From Acanthamoeba lenticulata (taxonomy: Eukaryota; Discosea; Longamoebia; Acanthamoebidae), in the NCBI GenBank assembly GCA_002179805.1, contig NAVB01000248.1:1-13997 (forward strand): a stretch of DNA of 13,997 bases. Direction: 5' to 3'. Position numbers and translations under genes: made by a program. Shown here one piece after another: positions 9,901-13,997 of this stretch. The notes under the pieces are model-generated. The model had not been told where the DNA came from, ran no database searches, and worked only from the letters and a program-made list of their open reading frames with translations. Position 1 is the first letter of the stretch, and each line of letters begins with the position of its first letter.

Positions 9901-10228
9901 GGACAGGGACAACAGCGTGCCCGGCAAGATGGTCGTCGGTTTCATTGACTTCTTCGTGGCGCCCCTCTACGCCTCGCTCGTACGGCTCTCCCTTCTTCTC
10001 CTCCTCTTCCTCCTCCCCCCCCCGGGGGTATCTTCTTCTTGCCTTCAGCGCTAACACCACCACCACCACGGCCATGGCAACAAACAGGTGAAGCTGCTGC
10101 CACCAGTGAAGTCCTGTCACGACATGGTGGTCGACAACCGAGCGCGATTCGCCCTCCTGGCCGAGGAAGCCGAGGAAAAGAGGAAGGCCGCTGCGGCCGC
10201 GGCTGCCGCCGACACCAAGAAGGCCTGA
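6977..10228 (+). CDS. regA: RegA-like receiver-domain cyclic-nucleotide phosphodiesterase
   Basis: Predicted 599-aa response regulator fused to a class I 3',5'-cyclic-nucleotide phosphodiesterase. Thirteen exons join in phase by GT-AG splicing: 6977-7088, 7286-7384, 7512-7571, 7662-7735, 7861-8022, 8177-8345, 8445-8647, 8779-8974, 9061-9223, 9325-9462, 9583-9742, 9857-9979, 10088-10228. Residues 12-117 form the receiver: acid pair D18/D19 (ILVVDDEP), phosphoacceptor D63 (LCDLHMPDIDG), switch S93 (IVMMSATED) and the K115-P116 pair. Residues 116-293 are a charged helical/coiled-coil linker. The phosphodiesterase covers about 294-555: H337 and H341 in YHNFRHAFDV, H377 and D378 in CHDFEHPGLNN, and D487 in CADISNPTRP are the expected general acid and metal ligands. 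The invariant purine-clamp Gln before GFID is Val538. The tail is a short Ala-rich charged helix. In Dictyostelium RegA, phosphorelay to the receiver activates cAMP hydrolysis and lowers PKA activity; the same role is inferred here. The first ATG is used, 74 bp from a TATA box. Confidence 0.93.
8119..8139. repeat. (GA)n microsatellite in a regA intron
   Basis: A GA run lies in regA intron 8023-8176, between a (CCT)n-rich stretch at about 8037-8074 and the acceptor at 8176. It is purine-rich on the transcript, so it is not the polypyrimidine tract of that acceptor. Confidence 0.9.
8649..8670. repeat. (TC)n microsatellite at the start of a regA intron
   Basis: A TC run begins directly at the donor GTTCTC of regA intron 8648-8778. 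It is followed by a poly-T stretch (8694-8705) and a (GAT)n run at about 8751-8764. Confidence 0.9.
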
Positions 10229-11145
10229 GCGGAGCTCCGCGCCTCCGCCTATGGATCCATCTCGCGTGTCGCTTACTCGCGAGATACAAAACGATACGCC
10301 CCGTGCGAGCCCTCTGTCTGACTCATGGCCACGTCCTGGGCCAATGTTGGCCACGACTACTCTGAACAACACACACACCACCCGCTCGTGTTGTATAATT
10401 TTATTCAAACGAAGAGAAGAGAGGTAGAGAACCCACTTTGACGTGTGCTCCGCGGGTGTCTGCGCCATGGATTGTTGTTTGGTTTGAGTCTCTGCTCGTG
10501 GAGCCTCACACGTGCGCAGATGGACCGGCCCTTTTTCCTGTTCCTGAGGGAAGTACGCTTTAGGTTAGCGACCTGTCTCCGAACGGGCGGTGGCGGCCTA
10601 AAAACAAACATCGCCTGCAACAATCTCAGAGCTGCCGTTCTGAACCTTGGGCCTCCCCCCAAAACTCCCCTTCTTGTCTGTTGGTGGGCGCAGCATCGAC
10701 TCCACGCGGTTCGTGTGGGATCTGCGCGTGGTCGTCGCCTCTTGGCTCCTCTGCTCTCCATCATCTTCAACCTTCTCCTTCTTCTTTCCGCCCATCGTTT
10801 CAAGACAGCCGTAGTTGCTGCCGTGGGAGCAGTTCCTGTTGTCTGCCTTGCTTCCCCGCCATCATCCCTACATTATTAGCCCCTCCCTACAGCGCATCAG
10901 CAGCCGCTTGGAGGAAGGGCGCGCTGCACGATGTCCGTTCGGTACTTATTTTCCAAGCCTTTTTATTTCGCGCTTGATGCCTCTTTGGACGCCCTCACGA
11001 TTATTGTTTGCATTTACCATGTAAACAAAGCAAGAAGAAATCTAAACGGCCTTCCGTGCTCGAGAGTGATCTTGTGCCCTCCCCCGAGAACCGTTCTCGT
11101 GGTGCGTTTATGTTTCTCTCTTTTTCCCTTGCGCTGCTCGGCTAG
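10229..11145. other. 3' flank of regA and unresolved 5' region of the RasGEF gene
   Basis: No complete gene is supported here. The first part must contain the regA 3' UTR; I see no plus-strand AATAAA, while an AT-rich patch lies at 10390-10408 (it reads AATAAA on the minus strand). Several plus-strand segments look like small exons with acceptor and donor: 10694-10729 (encoding TRFVWDLR), 10889-10937 (RISSRLEEGRAARC) and about 11038-11069. They could be 5' exons of the downstream RasGEF, but I could not make all their phases agree. ATGs in fair context occur at 10468, 10520 and 10931. Confidence 0.45.
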
Positions 11146-13961
11146 CTCAAACACGCCAAACACGGTCAAACGGAACTCGCAGTCACCCTCAAGGAGCGGC
11201 TGAGCCTCGAGCTCAAGAGTTTATCGCAGCATGGTCACTCCAAGCAGGTTTGACCTCAGCAACACGCACACAACGTTGTCCCTCCTCCGCCCCCTCAACA
11301 ATGTTGTGTCCGTGGTGCGCAACCACAGAGCCCGCCTCGCAGCCCCACCAGCACCGGGCAGTCGTCCCCGGTGGCCGCAACCGGTCCCGGGGGCAGCAAC
11401 CTGAAGCGGGGCAGCCTCTCCTCCGGCAGTGTAATTATGGAGGGCGGCGAGCGCAAGGTCAGCAACCCGCTCTTCCAGTTCGCAGACCTCATCCAGACCT
11501 CTCAGAACCGCAACAAGTGCGTCTGCTTGGCTCCTCATCCTCCTTTTCACTTCCCAGATCGGGCCTGATATTTAGCTTGCGTGCTGCGGGGTGCACCGGA
11601 GCAGAGTGTGGCGCAACCTGTCGACCACGGGAGACGCGCTGGAGGAGCAAGGGGCGGGAGGAACGTTGCGTCCCACCCGGACGCATAGCACGACCGGCAG
11701 CACGGTCATGCCGTCCTCGCCAAGGTCGCCCTCGTCGGACAAGATGAGGGAGCGCCCATCCGAGACGGGCGTCCAGCGCAGCACACCTCACGTGGCCTCG
11801 AGTCCATTCCCCGAAGCCGCGCGCGGGCTCGGGCCCTACTCGTCGAGCGACACACGAACGCCCACCCGCAACGCGCTGCCTCCCGAGCCCGACGTGGTGA
11901 TGATCCCAGAGGCGCCCTCGCCGCCACCACCCATGCAGCTGTCCGATCTGGAGCGGGAGTCCGCGCGCTGGTCGGCTGACTATCTACGCGCGCGACAGCG
12001 CGAGCGCGAGGAGCGCAAAAACTTGCGCCGCATCGCCTCGTCGGGAAGCGTTGCCCCCAACGCCGCTCCGCCTCCCGCTTTCCCGCAGCGAAAGCGGACA
12101 TTCCCCCAGAGTTCGCCCTCCCCCCCCTCCCAATTCTCTTTCTTTCCTGCATTTCTTTGGTCGATGGCGCTCGCTGACGTCGGCTCTTGTGTGGTTGAAC
12201 GCCGGTCAGCAGCAAAAGATCGAAAGCCGCGCGAAGAGGAAGAGTTCCCTCGCGCCCTCTCGGCCCTGCGCAAGATCCGGAGCGACAGCAGCGTCACCCG
12301 ACCCACCGCGGGTTTCTACTCGAGCGACGAGGAAGAGGACTACACAGCGCGGGCACGCCTCGCCGCCGAGGCCTTCTCCATGTCAGCCAACTCGCTGGGG
12401 GTTTTGCCATCGTCACAGCCCGCGACGGCCGCGTCGGGGACTCACGAGATAGCCGGTGGCGCCACCAACGGTTCCACAGAGAGGACCGCCTCGCCCAGCC
12501 CCAACAACAACAGCGGCCCGCCCTACTCGGAGCAGCTCCTGTTCGCACTTGCCTTCCTCTCCCTCGCCCCCCCCCCCAAACCCAATTTGTCCTTTCGGCA
12601 TTGCGCTGTGTCTCTCTCTCTCTCCCTCTCTTGCGGTTCAGCTAACCCCCCTCTCCAAATGGCCGATTAATCCGCGGGGGGGGGGGCAGGTGGGAGATGC
12701 GCGACGGGCGCCAGATCATCGTGGCCGGCACGCTCGAGCGACTGATCGCGCAGCTCATCGAGTCCAACCAGTCCGGTGCGCCGCGTCCGTCCGTCCTCTC
12801 CAAGGCCCTTCTGTTTCCATCGCCTCTCTCTTTCTCGCGCCTGTGGAGGCAAGAATGCGAGTAATAATACGATGAGCACTGACGTAATACCGCCATATGA
12901 TCTGATGCAGATAAGCTCTCCTCGACGCTGTCGGGCTACACGGGGCCGGACTTTGTGTACACATTCCTGCTCTCGCACACCTACTTCACGACGTCGACGT
13001 ACTTCCTGGAGAAGCTGCAGGAGCACTACTTTGCCGAACCCCCGCCCGGCCTCGGTCCCGGGGAGCTGAAGGCCATGGAGAGCAAGCAGCTCAACAAACA
13101 GACACGGTTCGCCCCCCTTTCTTCGAAAATGCAAAAAATGTTACAGGCCTTTTGGCGATCGCGGTTGCCGTCTGTTGTGTCGGCTTACGCGTGTCGGCCT
13201 GGGCTTGGGGGGGGGGGCAAACGGGGAGAGCAGAATAGTGAGCACCGTCAAGCGGTGGATCGACAACCACTACTACTTCTTCGAGAAGGACCCGCAGCTG
13301 GAGAAAGCGTTCGATGACTTCATGAAGCAAATGGAGACCAGCGGCGACAAACACAGCGAGTGGGCTGCCGCTCTACGAGTAAGCAACACACGGCCTCCTC
13401 CCTTTTCCCTCTCTTTTCCCCCCTACGCCGCCGCAAGGACGCTCATCCTCCCTCCTCCTCCTCCCCCTCCTCCTCTTCCTCCCGCCCCCAAATGGCGCGC
13501 GCGCAGAAAGTGATGGAGGATCGGCCCTTGCTCGCGGCTCGACGGGAGAGCCAACAGGCGTCGGCGCACGCCCGCAAGAGCGCGGACCCGGCGTTCAAGC
13601 CGATCCTGCCCATCAACCTCCAGAGCGACCGCATGGCGTTCATCGACCTTCACCCGCTGGAGGTGGCCCGCCAGATGACCCTCATCGAGTTCAACGTATG
13701 ACCCTCTGCCTCTCGCCCATCCTCCTTGGCCCGAGCTCGACTGACATACATGCGTGGCTACGACTGGCGTTACAGCTGTTCAAGAAGATCCAGTCCTGCG
13801 AGCTTCATCACTCGGCGTGGACCAAGGGCAAAGCGCCCAACGTGCAGGCGCTCACCGAACGGTTTAACAAGGTGTGCTTCTGGGTGGCGACGGAGATCAT
13901 CACCACAGAAGACCCGCAGCTGCGGATAGAAGTCCTCGCCCGATTCATCCAAGTGGCTCTG
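11146..13961 (+). CDS. RasGEF with REM (RasGEF_N) and CDC25 domains (partial at both ends)
   Basis: Predicted guanine-nucleotide exchange factor for Ras-family GTPases. Supported exons: 11146-11247, 11329-11516, 11605-12110, 12210-12540, 12690-12775, 12911-13106, 13234-13378, 13507-13695, 13776-13961. All phases agree, giving 643 codons. A further donor (GTGCGC) at 13962 shows the gene continues. The first exon encodes a charged helix (ELAVTLKERLSLELKSL). About 340 Ser/Pro/Arg-rich, probably disordered residues follow, with a helical Arg/Glu patch (RARQREREERKNLRR) and an acidic SSDEEED. The REM domain starts near codon 376 (GRQIIVAGTLERLIAQLIE) and includes FVYTFLLSHTYF and VKRWIDNHYYFFEKDPQL. 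The CDC25 domain begins near codon 563 (FIDLHPLEVARQMTLIEFNL), continues through SCELHHSAW and ERFNKVCFWVATEI, and is cut by the window edge, so the catalytic hairpin is not visible. The true start lies upstream and is not settled. Action on Ras at a membrane is inferred from the family. Confidence 0.87.
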
Positions 13962-13997
13962 GTGCGCGCCTGGGCTGGATGGATGGATGGCTGGCTG

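Noticed and set aside
10390..10408. AT-rich patch with a minus-strand AATAAA as the 3' end of a minus-strand gene
   Set aside because: No supported minus-strand coding sequence lies upstream of it. It is more likely part of the regA 3' flank or the RasGEF promoter.
9182..10468. Long minus-strand open frame (428 codons) across the phosphodiesterase exons
   Set aside because: It is antisense to well-supported catalytic exons and their introns. Long antisense frames are expected in GC-rich coding DNA, and the translation has no domain features.
11591..12670. Reading 11591-12670 as one uninterrupted exon of the RasGEF
   Set aside because: The frame is open across 12111-12209, but that part looks intronic (C-rich, then T-rich, ending GGTCAG). 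The frame also runs past the donor at 12541 into a C11 run and CT repeat. Splicing at 12110/12210 and 12540/12690 leads in phase into the REM domain.

Overview
The window looks like nuclear DNA from a gene-dense, intron-rich, GC-rich protist, most likely an amoebozoan of the Acanthamoeba type. Three observations support this. Coding exons are GC-rich and cut by many short introns (about 40-210 bp) with donors such as GTGCGT, GTACGC and GTTCGC. The proteins are eukaryotic signalling proteins (RhoGEF, RasGEF, ankyrin repeats). One gene fuses a two-component receiver domain to a class I cyclic-nucleotide phosphodiesterase, the RegA architecture known from Dictyostelium. I see no bacterial operon structure, rRNA, tRNA, insertion sequence or CRISPR array. 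The species call is inference; the domain calls come from hand-spliced translations in which exon phases match at almost every junction.

Layout. (1) 1-1908, minus strand: a partial gene of eight exons with all junctions in phase. It has a helical N-terminal half, a polar middle with a His run, and a basic C-terminal part running off the left edge. I do not recognise the family. (2) 2111-6573, minus strand: ankyrin repeats, a long Ser/Arg/Asp-rich linker, then a DH-PH (Dbl-type RhoGEF) module with the hallmark DH segment LIKPLQRVTKYPLLFK. (3) 6574-6976: a 403-bp divergent intergenic region, with a TATA box 74 bp upstream of the plus-strand start. (4) 6977-10228, plus strand: a complete 13-exon regA-like gene, predicted 599 aa, receiver domain then phosphodiesterase. 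(5) 10229-11145: 3' flank of regA and an unresolved 5' part of the next gene. (6) 11146 to the right edge, plus strand: a RasGEF with a long disordered N-terminus, a REM (RasGEF_N) domain and the start of the CDC25 catalytic domain.

Together the window holds a Rho activator, a phosphorelay-controlled cyclic-nucleotide phosphodiesterase and a Ras activator side by side. In Dictyostelium these classes act in cAMP/PKA, Ras and cytoskeletal signalling; whether adjacency here is functional is unknown. Points most worth a second look: the RegA-like protein keeps every metal ligand and phosphorelay residue I can place, but lacks the glutamine that normally clamps the purine ring (valine instead). 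A receiver-domain intron has a competing donor giving an immediate stop and is itself stop-free and a multiple of three. The first ankyrin repeats of the RhoGEF cannot be completed with ordinary GT-AG splicing. RRxS-type PKA consensus sites occur in all three neighbours of the phosphodiesterase gene.
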